Below, in pieces: positions 17,669 to 26,613 of a stretch of DNA of 64,000 nt. This DNA comes from AcAMD-5 sp044343935 (lineage in GTDB: Bacteria > Actinomycetota > Actinomycetes > S36-B12 > UBA5976), in the NCBI GenBank assembly GCA_044343935.1, contig JBIJDU010000001.1, positions 71,411 through 135,410 of the forward strand, in the 5' to 3' direction. The stretch's first letter is position 1, and each line of letters starts with the position of its first letter. The notes under the pieces are model-generated. The model made no database searches. It saw only the letters and a list, made by a program, of their open reading frames with translations, and was not told the DNA's origin. A program made the position numbers and the translations under genes.

Positions 17669-18290
17669 TTGCGACAACTAGGCCTTGACCCAGCGGAACT
17701 AGTGCTGCGGCGAACTCATCACTTTCGGAAATTAAGTTAACTAATTCAGTTGCTGCGCTATCGCTGCCACCTAACGCACCGTTAACAACTAGCAATCCAC
17801 CTGTAGTTAGCAATCGGGCGGCATCTGCCAGCAGCGCTGGGGCATCAAATTGATTGATGTCAACGAACATAAAGTCATAGCCAGCATCAGTTAACTTTGG
17901 TAGCACTTGATTTGCGCGTCCCGATAACAGTCTAAGTCGTGGCGATGTTAGCTCCAGATCCTGCAGCAATTCTTTGGCAGTTTGTTGATACTCCGACTCC
18001 AGATCAATTGAGGTAATCGTTCCCGCATCAGATAAGCCAAGCGATAACCAACCAGCACTAACCCCAACGCCAGTGCCAACATCAATCACATGTGCGGCTG
18101 CTGACGCCCGCACCAAGGTGCGCAATAAGTTGCCAACCCCAGCCGAGATTGGGCCCGCACCAAGTTCAGTGCCAACTTCACGGGCATGAGTTAGCACTGA
18201 AGGTTCTGCCGCGAAATTCTCAATTTTTGCTTTCACAGGAATTTCTGAACTACGGAAGAAATCATCTTCCCCGGAGAACCGGTCGGCCAT
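17658..18290 (-). CDS. SAM-dependent O-methyltransferase (Rv1220c-like)
   Basis: A Rossmann-type methyltransferase of 210 residues. The SAM-binding VIDVGTGVGVSAGWLSLGL motif lies near residue 72, with the acidic SIDLESEYQQTA after strand 2 and DFMFVDINQFDAP near residue 137, as in the catechol/caffeoyl-CoA O-methyltransferase group. The substrate is unknown. Its neighbours htrA and tatB are the same as those of Rv1220c. The ATG follows GGAGGG with a short spacer, so this gene, unlike many here, has a normal leader. Confidence 0.85.
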   Translation of the reverse strand: MADRFSGEDDFFRSSEIPVKAKIENFAAEPSVLTHAREVGTELGAGPISAGVGNLLRTLVRASAAAHVIDVGTGVGVSAGWLSLGLSDAGTITSIDLESEYQQTAKELLQDLELTSPRLRLLSGRANQVLPKLTDAGYDFMFVDINQFDAPALLADAARLLTTGGLLVVNGALGGSDSAATELVNLISESDEFAAALVPLGQGLVVATKL

Positions 18291-18369
18291 TTTCCCTCCT
18301 CAGGGCGGCTTGAACAGGTGAGTTCTCCCACCTAATGGAAAGATACTCGACTAGGTCAGCGGAGGAAAC

Positions 18370-19503
18370 ATGAGTACTCAATTGCGTTCCCCTTGGTTGC
18401 GCGAAGAGCCAGTGCTGCCCCCTATTTTCCCCAACAATCCAGCACCTAAGGCGCAAACGAGCCGAAGGTTGATTGTGATTGCGCTGCTGGCTGGCCTGCT
18501 CGGCGGCGTGCTAGGAAATGTTGGTGCAGATTTGGTTAGCCGGGTGCCGGGCACCTCAAACACGGTAACGCTCACCACTTTCACCACCGATGATCGAGTG
18601 TTAGATCAAGGTTCAGTTGCTGCAATTGCCCAAACCGTGCTGCCCACCGTGGTGTCGCTTGAGGTAACTGGATCCCAGAACTCTTCCGGATCTGGTTTTG
18701 TGATTGATTCCTCTGGCTACATCCTGACTAATAATCACGTGATTGCACCTGCAGCAGGTGGCGGTAATGTGAAAGTTTATTTCCAAGACGGCTCAAGTTA
18801 TGACGGTCGCATCGTTGGTCGAAATCCTGGCTTTGATTTAGCGGTAATAAAAGTTGACGCAACCAATTTACCAACTATGCCGCTGGGCGACTCAGAGAAA
18901 GTAGTAGTTGGTGAACCAGTAATTGCAATTGGCAGCCCACTTGGTTTAAGTGGCACGGTAACCTCTGGCATCATTTCAGCTTTTGATAGACCGGTAACCG
19001 CAGGTGGATCTGGCGACACTGCTTTTATTAATGCAATTCAAACTGATGCGGCAATTAACCCAGGTAATTCAGGTGGCCCATTAGTTGATGGTAATGGTTT
19101 TGCTATTGGCGTTAATAGCGCAATTGCGACACTTGGTGGATCAACCACTGGATCAATTGGCTTAGGTTTTGCAATTCCAATTAATGCGGCACGTCGAATA
19201 GCGCAAGAAATTATTCAAACTGGCACCAGTTCCACCCCAATCTTGGGAGTGATGGTGGATTTGAATTATGACGGCCCTGGAGCACGATTATCTGAAGTTA
19301 CCGCAGGCGGACCGGCAGCAACAGCTGGAATTGAAGCGGGTGATTTAGTGCTCGCGATTAATGGTCGCAGCATCTCAGGATCAACTGAGCTGGTGGTTGC
19401 GATTCGAGCAAATGCGCCAGGTGAGACAATTGAACTTAGGATTCAGAAGCAAAATGGCCAGCAGCGCACGGTAAGGGCAACGTTAGCCAGACAGGTGGAT
19501 TAA
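18370..19503 (+). CDS. htrA: HtrA/DegP-type membrane-anchored serine protease with PDZ
   Basis: A proline-rich cytoplasmic tail (about residues 1-32) precedes one membrane helix (about 34-55) and a trypsin-like domain. The catalytic triad is His in TNNHVIAP (about 122), Asp in GFDLAVIKVD (about 155) and Ser in NPGNSGGPLV (about 234). One C-terminal PDZ domain (about 290-375) carries VTAGGPAATAGIEAGDLV. It probably degrades damaged exported proteins. GGAGG 4 nt before the ATG sets the start. The tatB GTG follows the stop directly, the htrA-tatB order known from M. tuberculosis; no sigE or anti-sigma gene is seen upstream. Confidence 0.94.
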   Translation: MSTQLRSPWLREEPVLPPIFPNNPAPKAQTSRRLIVIALLAGLLGGVLGNVGADLVSRVPGTSNTVTLTTFTTDDRVLDQGSVAAIAQTVLPTVVSLEVTGSQNSSGSGFVIDSSGYILTNNHVIAPAAGGGNVKVYFQDGSSYDGRIVGRNPGFDLAVIKVDATNLPTMPLGDSEKVVVGEPVIAIGSPLGLSGTVTSGIISAFDRPVTAGGSGDTAFINAIQTDAAINPGNSGGPLVDGNGFAIGVNSAIATLGGSTTGSIGLGFAIPINAARRIAQEIIQTGTSSTPILGVMVDLNYDGPGARLSEVTAGGPAATAGIEAGDLVLAINGRSISGSTELVVAIRANAPGETIELRIQKQNGQQRTVRATLARQVD

Positions 19504-19761
19504 GTGTTTGATATCGGCTTTGGTGAAATGCTGGCAATTGCGGTGATTAGCTTGCTAGTTATTGGACCAGAGCGATTGCCGCATTATGCTGCTCGAGCAG
19601 CCCGTAGTGCACGTGATTTAAAGCGATATGTTGATCGGGCACGCAATGAAATCAAAGAAGCAGTTAATGTTTCAGACTTGGGTTTAGATGAAGTTAACGA
19701 AATTGCTAAGTTAACTGAACTAGATGATAAAAAAGGTCGTCGCACAGACGACATAACTTAA
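19504..19761 (+). CDS. tatB: Twin-arginine translocase subunit TatB
   Basis: The short N-terminal helix with FGEMLAIAVISLLVIGPERLP, including the Gly-Pro hinge, followed by an amphipathic helix (RAARSARDLKRYVDRARNE) and an acidic tail, is the TatA/B pattern. Position behind htrA and the GPERLP hinge favour TatB. It forms the substrate receptor with TatC, which is not in this window. The GTG follows the htrA TAA immediately, and 85 residues is rather short for TatB. The stop shares TTAA with that of convergent mrp. Confidence 0.85.
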   Translation: MFDIGFGEMLAIAVISLLVIGPERLPHYAARAARSARDLKRYVDRARNEIKEAVNVSDLGLDEVNEIAKLTELDDKKGRRTDDIT

Positions 19762-20882
19762 ACTGGCGAAACTGATAGCGACTTGCCAAGCAGGCCACGC
19801 GGGGTGCTCGCTAGTTTCTCCGCAATTGCCATAATCGCCGTGGCGCTAACTGAATTGGGTTCAGCAATCATGATTGGCACACCGCTATCGCCGGCTTTCC
19901 GGACATTGGGATCAATTGGAATTGTGCCGAGCACCGAAATCTCAGTTTGAGTTGCTTGGGATAATTGTTTTGCAAGTTCAGTGCCAGCGCCCATCCCAAA
20001 GACATCAATAACTTCACCACAATGCGGACAAGCAAGACCGCTTAAGTTCTCAATTACACCAACTACGCGCTGATTTAAGTGATGTGCCAGCACACCGGCG
20101 CGCACCGCAACTTCTGCTGCTGCGTCATGACCGCTAGTTACCACAATAACTTCTGAGCTTGGCACTAAATGCGCAGTTGAGATAGCCACATCGCCAGTTC
20201 CAGGTGGCAGATCAATCAACAAAAAATCTAAATCACCCCACCAGACATCACAGAGAAATTGATCTAACATTTTATGCAGCATGGGTCCGCGAAACGCAAC
20301 TGGTTCAGTTACGCCACCGCGCTTAAACGGCAAGGTTGAAATTACTTTGATGCCATAACCTTGTGGTGGCATCATCATTCCTTCCACCATAGTTGGTGCA
20401 CCCAGCGCATTTAGTAATCGTGGAATCGAATGGCCGTAGATATCAGCATCAATTACTCCAACTTGTCGACCAAGTTGAGTAAGTGCAACCGCTAAGTTTG
20501 CCGTCAGACTTGATTTGCCAACGCCACCTTTACCAGATGCGATACCAATAACTTTGGTCATGGAATCTGATCGAGTGAATGGATTTTCTCGTTCCACGCC
20601 ACCTTTTAGTTGAGTGCGAAGAGCTGCGCGCTCCGCATCAGTCATCACACTAAAGGTTATGTTGGTGGTTAACGTGTTATCCAAATTAGAAATTGCGGTG
20701 CTAATTCGCTTGCTAATTTCATCTCGCATCGGACAGCCAGCAACGGTTAACTTAATGTCAAGCAGCACTTCGTTGTCCTTTAGCGCAATACCGGCGACCA
20801 TATTCAATTCGGTTAATGGCCGGTGGATCTCTGGATCGTGAACGGTGCTCAGCGCGGCATAGATTTCATCAGTTGTTGGCAT
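19758..20882 (-). CDS. mrp: Mrp/ApbC-type iron-sulfur cluster carrier P-loop protein
   Basis: The N-terminal MIP18/DUF59 domain (about residues 1-90) is fused to a ParA-like ATPase with the deviant Walker A in GIASGKGGVGKSS (about residue 116). The ACPHCGE CxxC near residue 283 binds a bridging Fe-S cluster. The family delivers clusters to apoproteins such as IspH, ferredoxin, fumarase and, possibly, the nuclease of AdnAB. TAAAGT (plus 20889-20894) ends 6 nt before the ATG, predicting a leaderless message divergent from the HAD gene. Confidence 0.93.
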   Translation of the reverse strand: MPTTDEIYAALSTVHDPEIHRPLTELNMVAGIALKDNEVLLDIKLTVAGCPMRDEISKRISTAISNLDNTLTTNITFSVMTDAERAALRTQLKGGVERENPFTRSDSMTKVIGIASGKGGVGKSSLTANLAVALTQLGRQVGVIDADIYGHSIPRLLNALGAPTMVEGMMMPPQGYGIKVISTLPFKRGGVTEPVAFRGPMLHKMLDQFLCDVWWGDLDFLLIDLPPGTGDVAISTAHLVPSSEVIVVTSGHDAAAEVAVRAGVLAHHLNQRVVGVIENLSGLACPHCGEVIDVFGMGAGTELAKQLSQATQTEISVLGTIPIDPNVRKAGDSGVPIMIAEPNSVSATAIMAIAEKLASTPRGLLGKSLSVSPV

Positions 20883-20947
20883 GGCGAAACTTTAGAGGAG
20901 TTGGCTAAATCTGCACCAAATGGGCAAACTGTCCCTAGGCTGGCGCA

Positions 20948-21595
20948 ATGGCTGATATCGAATGTTTGATTGTGGATTGGGGCGGTGTGCTGACCCAACC
21001 AGTTGACCATGCAGTTTCGGCTTGGATGAAAGCCGATGGGATTGATGATCGGATTTTTGAGAAAGTCATGGGAAGTTGGCTTGGTCCTACTGGTGCCATG
21101 GAAGCACATTTAAATCCAGTTCATGCGCTAGAGCGTGGTGAATTAGAGGTGCCTCATTTTGAAGAGCGGTTGGCGCAAGAATTAACTAAGTATGCCCATC
21201 ATGAAATTAATCATGCTGGTTTGTTGCAGCGGATGTTTGATCATTTCACGCAGGCCGATGATATGCGTGGCTTGGTTTATCGAGTAAGACAACTTGGTTA
21301 TAAAACTGCGCTGCTATCTAATTCGTGGGGGAATGAATATCCTCGATCTGGCTGGGATGAGATGTTTGATGCGGTTGTTATCTCTGGTGAAGTGGGTATG
21401 CGAAAACCAGAGCGGCGAATTTATGAATTCACGTTAGAACAAGTTGGCATCAGTGCGCCAGCTGCAGTATTTGTTGATGACATCAAGCACAACATCACCG
21501 CCGCTGTTGAGGTTGGCATGATGGGAATTCATCATAAAACATATGCTGAGACAAAACTGGAACTGAGCGCAATCTTGGCGCAAGACCTAAATTAG
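20948..21595 (+). CDS. HAD-like hydrolase (HAD-IA type)
   Basis: The 215-residue protein starts with the HAD nucleophile motif in IVDWGGVLTQP; SNSW (motif II), KPERRIYEF (motif III Lys) and FVDDIKHN (motif IV) follow in order, with a helical cap between motifs I and II. Motif I reads DWGG, so the second Asp used as acid in many phosphatases is replaced by Gly, as in the epoxide-hydrolase N-terminal-domain/ACAD10-like subgroup. Catalytic type is therefore uncertain. TAGGCT (20936-20941) ends 6 nt before the ATG, a leaderless layout. Confidence 0.85.
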   Translation: MADIECLIVDWGGVLTQPVDHAVSAWMKADGIDDRIFEKVMGSWLGPTGAMEAHLNPVHALERGELEVPHFEERLAQELTKYAHHEINHAGLLQRMFDHFTQADDMRGLVYRVRQLGYKTALLSNSWGNEYPRSGWDEMFDAVVISGEVGMRKPERRIYEFTLEQVGISAPAAVFVDDIKHNITAAVEVGMMGIHHKTYAETKLELSAILAQDLN

Positions 21596-21692
21596 TAATC
21601 ACCCAATCTGATTAGTTAATCAAGTTATCTGGCAGAACTGGCACCCTGAGGAAAGGTTGCTAGTTGCTAACAAAGGAAATTTGGTCTGGTTT

Positions 21693-21721
21693 GCGCCGCC
21701 TGAACTTAGGTAGTTCGGCGC
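21693..21721 (+). other. Imperfect hairpin in the HAD-prfB intergenic region
   Basis: GCGCC at 21693-21697 pairs with GGCGC at 21717-21721 and GAACT (21702-21706) with AGTTC (21712-21716), with a GCCT bulge on the left arm and a five-base loop. The hairpin lies about 50 bp upstream of the predicted prfB start. It has no T-run, so it is not a standard terminator. The rest of 21596-21767 shows no gene or RNA that I recognise. Confidence 0.35.
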
Positions 21722-21779
21722 GACTTGCGCAGGTGGTGGGATAACTAGTGGAACTGGCAAAATCGCCTACCCTGACGCC

Positions 21780-22889
21780 ATGGAGAACGATGAAATAACT
21801 GCTGCCTTAACGGAATTGGCCGAGAAACTAAGCGGAATCGAGCAGGTGACAGATTTAGTCAAACTGAATCAGCAATTGCAGGAGCTAGAAACTGCTGCAA
21901 CAGATCCAAACCTGTGGAATGACCAAAGCCGAGCCCAACAAGTCACTAGCAAATTAGCGGCGGTGAGAAATGAGATTACCGCAGTTTCAACTTTGCGTAA
22001 TCGCATAGATGATCTACAAACCCTTTTTGAGTTAGCTACTGCTGAATCCGATGCTGCCGCGATAGCGGAAGTAGTTTCTGAGCTGAGCAAAGTAAAAACT
22101 GAGCTAGATCTACTTGAAGTTAAGACACTACTTTCTGGCGAATATGACTCTCGAGAAGCGTTAGTAACACTTCGATCTGAAGCTGGTGGTGTTGACGCTG
22201 CCGATTGGACAGAAATGTTAATGCGCATGTATTTACGATATTGCGAGCGAAAAGGTTGGAAAACTGAAGTTTATGAGACTTCATATGCTGAAGAAGCTGG
22301 TATTAAGTCAACTACATTTGCAGTGAAAGCACCTTATGCCTATGGCATGCTATCGGTAGAGCAAGGAACACATCGGTTGGTTCGTATTTCACCATTTGAT
22401 TCGCAGGCAAGGCGCCATACTTCTTTCGCTGGCGTTGAAGTGGTACCAGTTGTGGAACAATCAGACGCAATTGTTATTCCTGAAGATGAAATTAGGGTCG
22501 ATGTTTATCGCTCATCTGGACCAGGTGGCCAAGGTGTGAACACCACTGATTCAGCAGTGCGACTCACGCACATACCAACAGGAATTGTGGTTGCATGCCA
22601 AAACGAGCGATCGCAATTACAGAACAAAGCAACTGCTATGGCTGTTCTTAGTTCTAAGCTGTTAGAACGCAAACGCCAAGAAGAACAGGCCAAAATCGAT
22701 GCCCTTCGAGGTGAAAGCGCAGGTTCTTGGGGTAATCAAATGCGCTCATATGTGCTCGCGCCTTACCAGATGGTTAAAGATTTACGCACTAACATGGAAA
22801 CTGGTAATCCAGCGGCCGTATTAGATGGCGATTTAGACGACTTCATCAATAGCGGTATTCGCTGGCGTAAAAATAGAGGAGCAGAGTGA
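21780..22889 (+). CDS. prfB: Peptide chain release factor 2
   Basis: Recognises UGA/UAA and triggers peptide release. The RF2-specific SPF tripeptide is in HRLVRISPFDSQARRH, and the GGQ motif in SSGPGGQGVNTTDSAVRL. The length of 369 residues is normal. The frame is continuous: there is no programmed +1 frameshift near codon 25 as in many bacterial prfB genes. TACCCT (21768-21773) ends 6 nt before the ATG, predicting a leaderless mRNA. It overlaps ftsE by 4 bp; the prfB-ftsE-ftsX-smpB order is conserved in actinobacteria. Confidence 0.96.
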   Translation: MENDEITAALTELAEKLSGIEQVTDLVKLNQQLQELETAATDPNLWNDQSRAQQVTSKLAAVRNEITAVSTLRNRIDDLQTLFELATAESDAAAIAEVVSELSKVKTELDLLEVKTLLSGEYDSREALVTLRSEAGGVDAADWTEMLMRMYLRYCERKGWKTEVYETSYAEEAGIKSTTFAVKAPYAYGMLSVEQGTHRLVRISPFDSQARRHTSFAGVEVVPVVEQSDAIVIPEDEIRVDVYRSSGPGGQGVNTTDSAVRLTHIPTGIVVACQNERSQLQNKATAMAVLSSKLLERKRQEEQAKIDALRGESAGSWGNQMRSYVLAPYQMVKDLRTNMETGNPAAVLDGDLDDFINSGIRWRKNRGAE

Positions 22890-23578
22890 TTAGATTTGAA
22901 GCGGTAACTAAGCACTACCGAAAAGATCTACCTGCCGCCTTAACCAACATAGACCTATTGATTGAGCCAGGCGAATTCATTTTCCTGATTGGGCCCTCTG
23001 GTTCTGGAAAATCTACTTTTCTCTCCCTAGTGTTGCGGGAATACAAGCCCTCTACTGGATCGATCACGGTAGATGGGATGCAGTTAGAGAAATTACCTGA
23101 TCGATCAGTACCGAAGCTTCGCCGAAAAATTGGGGTGGTGTTTCAAGATTTTCGGTTGCTAAGCAATCGAACCGTGAAGCAGAATGTTGGATTTGCGTTG
23201 GATGTAATTGGAGTGCCAAGAAAAGAACAGCGCGAAAAAATTGAACAAATCCTTGCCACAGTTGGCTTGAATGAATTAGCCGATAGATTTCCGCATCAGT
23301 TAAGTGGTGGTGAGCAGCAACGAGTTGCAATTGCGCGAGCTTGTGTCAATCAGCCAACGGTATTGATTGCTGATGAACCAACTGGAAATTTAGACCCAGA
23401 AACATCAGCGGAGATCATGCGCACCTTGGATCAAATAAATCGCTTTGGTACGACAGTTATTGTGGCCACGCACGATGCTGCAATTGTTGATGGCATGCGT
23501 CGACGAGTCATTGAGCTAGCTAAAGGCGAAGTAATTCGAGACCAAGAGCGCGGCGTTTATGGTCTAGGTGACTACTGA
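22886..23578 (+). CDS. ftsE: Cell-division ABC transporter ATPase FtsE
   Basis: ATPase of the FtsEX complex that transmits the division signal to cell-wall hydrolases. Walker A GPSGSGKS (about residue 36), signature LSGGEQQRVAIA (about 138) and Walker B VLIADEPTGNLD (about 158) are intact. The GTG start has AGGAG 4 nt upstream inside prfB. The 230-residue length is standard. The stop overlaps the ftsX ATG by one base, implying coupled translation. Confidence 0.95.
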   Translation: MIRFEAVTKHYRKDLPAALTNIDLLIEPGEFIFLIGPSGSGKSTFLSLVLREYKPSTGSITVDGMQLEKLPDRSVPKLRRKIGVVFQDFRLLSNRTVKQNVGFALDVIGVPRKEQREKIEQILATVGLNELADRFPHQLSGGEQQRVAIARACVNQPTVLIADEPTGNLDPETSAEIMRTLDQINRFGTTVIVATHDAAIVDGMRRRVIELAKGEVIRDQERGVYGLGDY

Positions 23579-24486
23579 TGAATATTCGATTCCTATTAGC
23601 TGAAGTTGGCACTGGGCTGCGCCGAACATTTACCTTGACTCTGGCAATTATTGTGACCTCAACAATTGCGCTAACTATGCTGGCGCTTTCACTCATGGTG
23701 CGCTCGCAAGTAGAGATAACCGAGCAGACACTTTATGAACGAGTTGAGATAACCTTATTTTTGTGCGGTGACATAAGTCCACTGAGTTTGTGTCCGGGTG
23801 GTCGAATTTCTGAGGTGGAACAAAACCAAATCGAGCAGCGCTTGAATGCGTTAAAGCCGTTGGTGACTGAAGTGAGATTTGAAAATCAAGCCGATGCCTA
23901 TGCACGATTTTTAGAGCAATTTGCAGGCAGTGCGGTTGCGGCAGAAGCGACTTTAGATCAGATGCCCGAATCGTTTCGGGTTAGCATGTCTGATCCAGAG
24001 CAATATCAATCAGTGGTATCAAAGATTGAAAATCTACCTGGCGTGGAATATGTACAAGATCAGCAAGCAGTGTTGGACTCATTGTTCGTTTCGCTTGGCT
24101 ATCTGCAAATTGGTGCAATTGCAATCGCAGCTTTGATGCTGCTAGTTGTGATGGTTCTAACAATTAATACGATGCGCATTGCAGCTTTTAGTCGCCGCGA
24201 AGAAATTGGCATTATGCGCCTAGTTGGCGCATCCAAGAGCGCAATCAGATTACCGTTTGTGATGGAGGCAGTAATCGCAGCCGGAGTCGGCGCACTGTTT
24301 GCGTTAGGACTTATTGCTGCTGCGCAATATTGGGTAATCGATGGCCTATTAGTTACCACTATTGAATTTCTTGACTTTGTAACTTGGCAAGAAACTTTAA
24401 TTTCAATGGGAATTAGCGCGGCAATTGGACTAGTTCTCACAATCTTGGTGGCTACAGTTTCAATTCGTCGCTACCTGAAGGTCTAA
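23578..24486 (+). CDS. ftsX: Cell-division membrane protein FtsX
   Basis: Four membrane helices (about residues 21-42, 174-196, 225-246 and 268-292) and a large extracellular loop after the first helix form the FtsX/MacB-type pattern. The extracellular loop contains a Cys pair (LFLCGDISPLSLCPG), as in other actinobacterial FtsX, and would bind and activate a peptidoglycan hydrolase. The gene overlaps both neighbours by one base, so ftsE, ftsX and the M23 gene are likely one translational unit. Confidence 0.94.
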   Translation: MNIRFLLAEVGTGLRRTFTLTLAIIVTSTIALTMLALSLMVRSQVEITEQTLYERVEITLFLCGDISPLSLCPGGRISEVEQNQIEQRLNALKPLVTEVRFENQADAYARFLEQFAGSAVAAEATLDQMPESFRVSMSDPEQYQSVVSKIENLPGVEYVQDQQAVLDSLFVSLGYLQIGAIAIAALMLLVVMVLTINTMRIAAFSRREEIGIMRLVGASKSAIRLPFVMEAVIAAGVGALFALGLIAAAQYWVIDGLLVTTIEFLDFVTWQETLISMGISAAIGLVLTILVATVSIRRYLKV

Positions 24487-25709
24487 TGAATCGATTCTGG
24501 CTAACTCGAAGCGTGGGCTTCACGCTAGTTATGAGTATGTTGTTTACCGGTTTTGCGCTTCCTAGTTTTGGTAATACTCTTGACGATAAATTAGAAGATA
24601 TCAAAGGCCAAGTAAAAGAGTTAGAAGATGAGTTACTAGCGGCTAGCAAAGTAGTGCAACGAGCAACTGCAGAACTTCGAAAAATTGAAGCACTAATTCC
24701 TGCTGCACAAAGACGATTACAAACTGCGCAAGGAAATTTAAAAGTGGCATTTCGTCGCGAGTCTGCTGCGGAAGCTGAGATCAAAAAGATTAATCGAGCG
24801 CAAGTGGTAGTACGCGTTCGAATTGCAAAAGCAGAAGCGCGAGTTCGCGAACTTCAGTTACAGGTCGGTCAAATTGCCAGACGACTTTATCAAGAAGGTC
24901 CGCTAGCGATAATAGGAATTTTGTTTCAAGCAGACTCACTAGGTGAATTCACCGGCAGATTGGGTGCTGCCCAAGCACTGGCACGAGCTCGAGGTGCTTC
25001 AGTTGATGAATTAGAAATTGTTCGAGCAGGCTTGTTGGAAGATAAGAAAGAGTTAGAACGGCTTTTTGAACTTGCTCGAATTCAAGAAGAAAAAGCAGCG
25101 GCAGCCAGGCGTGAGGCAGAAGCTGCTCGAGCTGAGGCGAAAGCCGCGCGAGACGAGTTAGCAAAACTGCAAGCGCAGCGAAAAGCAGCAGTGCTGAAAG
25201 CACAAAAGCAACGCGCTGCAGTTAAGCGCGAGTACGACAAAATTGTGGCAGAGCAACGTCGAATTCAAGCTTTGATTCGTGGTGAGAGTAATCCAGGTGT
25301 ATTTGCTGGCACCTTAGTTTGGCCAACCGCCGGACGAATTTCGGCTTATCCTGGACCAAGAAGACATCCCGTTTATGGCTATCGCTCTTGCCACACTGGC
25401 TTAGACATTGCAGCCCCAACTGGAACTCCGATCAAGGCTGCCGCTGCCGGTCGAGTGGTGACTGCGCGATCCACTGTTTATGGCTTGTATGCCGTGGTTT
25501 ACCACGGCTCAGATGTGGCCACGATGTATGCCCATATGACGCGCTTTGCTGTTACCGCAGGTCAAGTGCGGCAGGGACAAATCATTGGTTACGTCGGGTC
25601 AACTGGCTATAGCACTGGCCCGCATCTGCACTTTGAAGTTCGACTAAAAGGCCGGCCCTATCACCCAATGGGTTGGTTTGGTTGGGCTAAGAAACCAATT
25701 ACATGTTGA
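24486..25709 (+). CDS. Secreted coiled-coil M23 peptidase, probable FtsEX-activated amidase/endopeptidase
   Basis: A signal peptide (about residues 1-30, cleavage near SFGNT) is followed by two long coiled-coil stretches (about 32-125 and 170-265; the second is very rich in Ala, Glu, Arg and Lys) and a C-terminal M23/LytM domain. The Zn ligands are visible in HTGLDIA (about 303) and HLHFEV (about 379). The architecture matches E. coli EnvC, whose coiled coil docks on FtsX. All metal ligands are kept, unlike in EnvC, so it may cut peptidoglycan itself. The one-base overlap with ftsX makes a functional pairing likely. Confidence 0.88.
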   Translation: MNRFWLTRSVGFTLVMSMLFTGFALPSFGNTLDDKLEDIKGQVKELEDELLAASKVVQRATAELRKIEALIPAAQRRLQTAQGNLKVAFRRESAAEAEIKKINRAQVVVRVRIAKAEARVRELQLQVGQIARRLYQEGPLAIIGILFQADSLGEFTGRLGAAQALARARGASVDELEIVRAGLLEDKKELERLFELARIQEEKAAAARREAEAARAEAKAARDELAKLQAQRKAAVLKAQKQRAAVKREYDKIVAEQRRIQALIRGESNPGVFAGTLVWPTAGRISAYPGPRRHPVYGYRSCHTGLDIAAPTGTPIKAAAAGRVVTARSTVYGLYAVVYHGSDVATMYAHMTRFAVTAGQVRQGQIIGYVGSTGYSTGPHLHFEVRLKGRPYHPMGWFGWAKKPITC

Positions 25710-25765
25710 CCCGCTTGGGCTAACTCTAGGAATCTTGACCCACTAGCCCGCCTAGACTTACCAAC

Positions 25766-26611
25766 ATGATTAAGCGATCCACCGCAGCGATAGTCGCTGG
25801 CCTGATGCTGATGTTTGGCATCGCCATCGGCGATCAGTTGCTGCCGCGCACCAGCAATGAATCAGTGCTGCCTGAGGTTACTGACTTAATCATTAACGAG
25901 GGTTACTCAATTACACAGCAACAGACGCTAACTGCGGTGGCAATTGATGCCATGTTACGTGCCGCAGGAGATCAGTGGGGGCGTTATCAGCGTGACGCGG
26001 TAGCAGCGCAAGAGCCACAAGTTGTGACCCAGACGGTGAGTGTGACGCCGTTTAAACGGGCTGCGGTAATCAAGATTTCGCACTTTAGCGTTGGCACCAG
26101 TAAGCAAGTAAAACAAGAGATAATAAATCTAACTAATAACCAAGGCGTAGTGTTAGACCTGCGAGATAACAACGGTGGTTTGTTAGCTGAAGCGGTTGCG
26201 ACTGCCTCATTATTTTTAGAAGAAGAATTGGTAACCACAGTTACCTCCAGGGCAGAAGAGCCCGTTACCTTGTATGCCGATGGGTCAGGCAAAAAGAATT
26301 TCTCAGTAGTGGTTCTCATTAATGCTGGCACTGCTTCAAGTGCTGAAATTGTTGCTAGTGCGCTGCAAGACCACGGTCGTGCGGTAGTAGTTGGTTCTCG
26401 CAGTTTTGGCAAAGCTTCGGTACAAGAAACATTTGAGCTTCCTGACAATTCAAAACTGCTGTTAACCGTTGGCAGATTTATCCGACCATCTGGTTTGGAA
26501 ATTGATGGTCTAGGTGTGATGCCTGATGTGCCAGTTGCGGCAACGGGTGATCCATTAAGAATGGCGCTTAATGTGGCAGTTGGTTTAAATGCCGCGGTTA
26601 GTGGGAAGTAA
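25766..26611 (+). CDS. Short S41 C-terminal-processing protease without a PDZ domain
   Basis: An N-terminal hydrophobic helix (about residues 7-24) serves as a signal or anchor. The S41 core has the substrate-binding VVLDLRDNNGGLL, the catalytic Ser in NAGTASSAEIVASAL (about 191) and the Lys in GSRSFGKASVQ (about 216). At 281 residues it is much shorter than usual CtpA/Prc proteins (400 or more), and the PDZ domain normally placed before the core is missing. TAGACT (25753-25758) ends 7 nt before the ATG, so a leaderless mRNA is predicted. Its place behind the M23 gene suggests a cell-envelope role, perhaps in processing a division hydrolase. Confidence 0.85.
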   Translation: MIKRSTAAIVAGLMLMFGIAIGDQLLPRTSNESVLPEVTDLIINEGYSITQQQTLTAVAIDAMLRAAGDQWGRYQRDAVAAQEPQVVTQTVSVTPFKRAAVIKISHFSVGTSKQVKQEIINLTNNQGVVLDLRDNNGGLLAEAVATASLFLEEELVTTVTSRAEEPVTLYADGSGKKNFSVVVLINAGTASSAEIVASALQDHGRAVVVGSRSFGKASVQETFELPDNSKLLLTVGRFIRPSGLEIDGLGVMPDVPVAATGDPLRMALNVAVGLNAAVSGK

Positions 26612-26613
26612 TC

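Noticed and set aside
20584..20871. Open frames opposite mrp and many other genes (for example 8744-8974, 15604-15909, 58784-59125)
   Set aside because: They lie entirely within well-supported genes on the other strand, show no domain patterns and have skewed composition typical of shadow frames.
21780..22889. Programmed +1 frameshift in prfB
   Set aside because: The RF2 frame is continuous from ATG to stop with no in-frame TGA in the first 30 codons, so no frameshift is needed.
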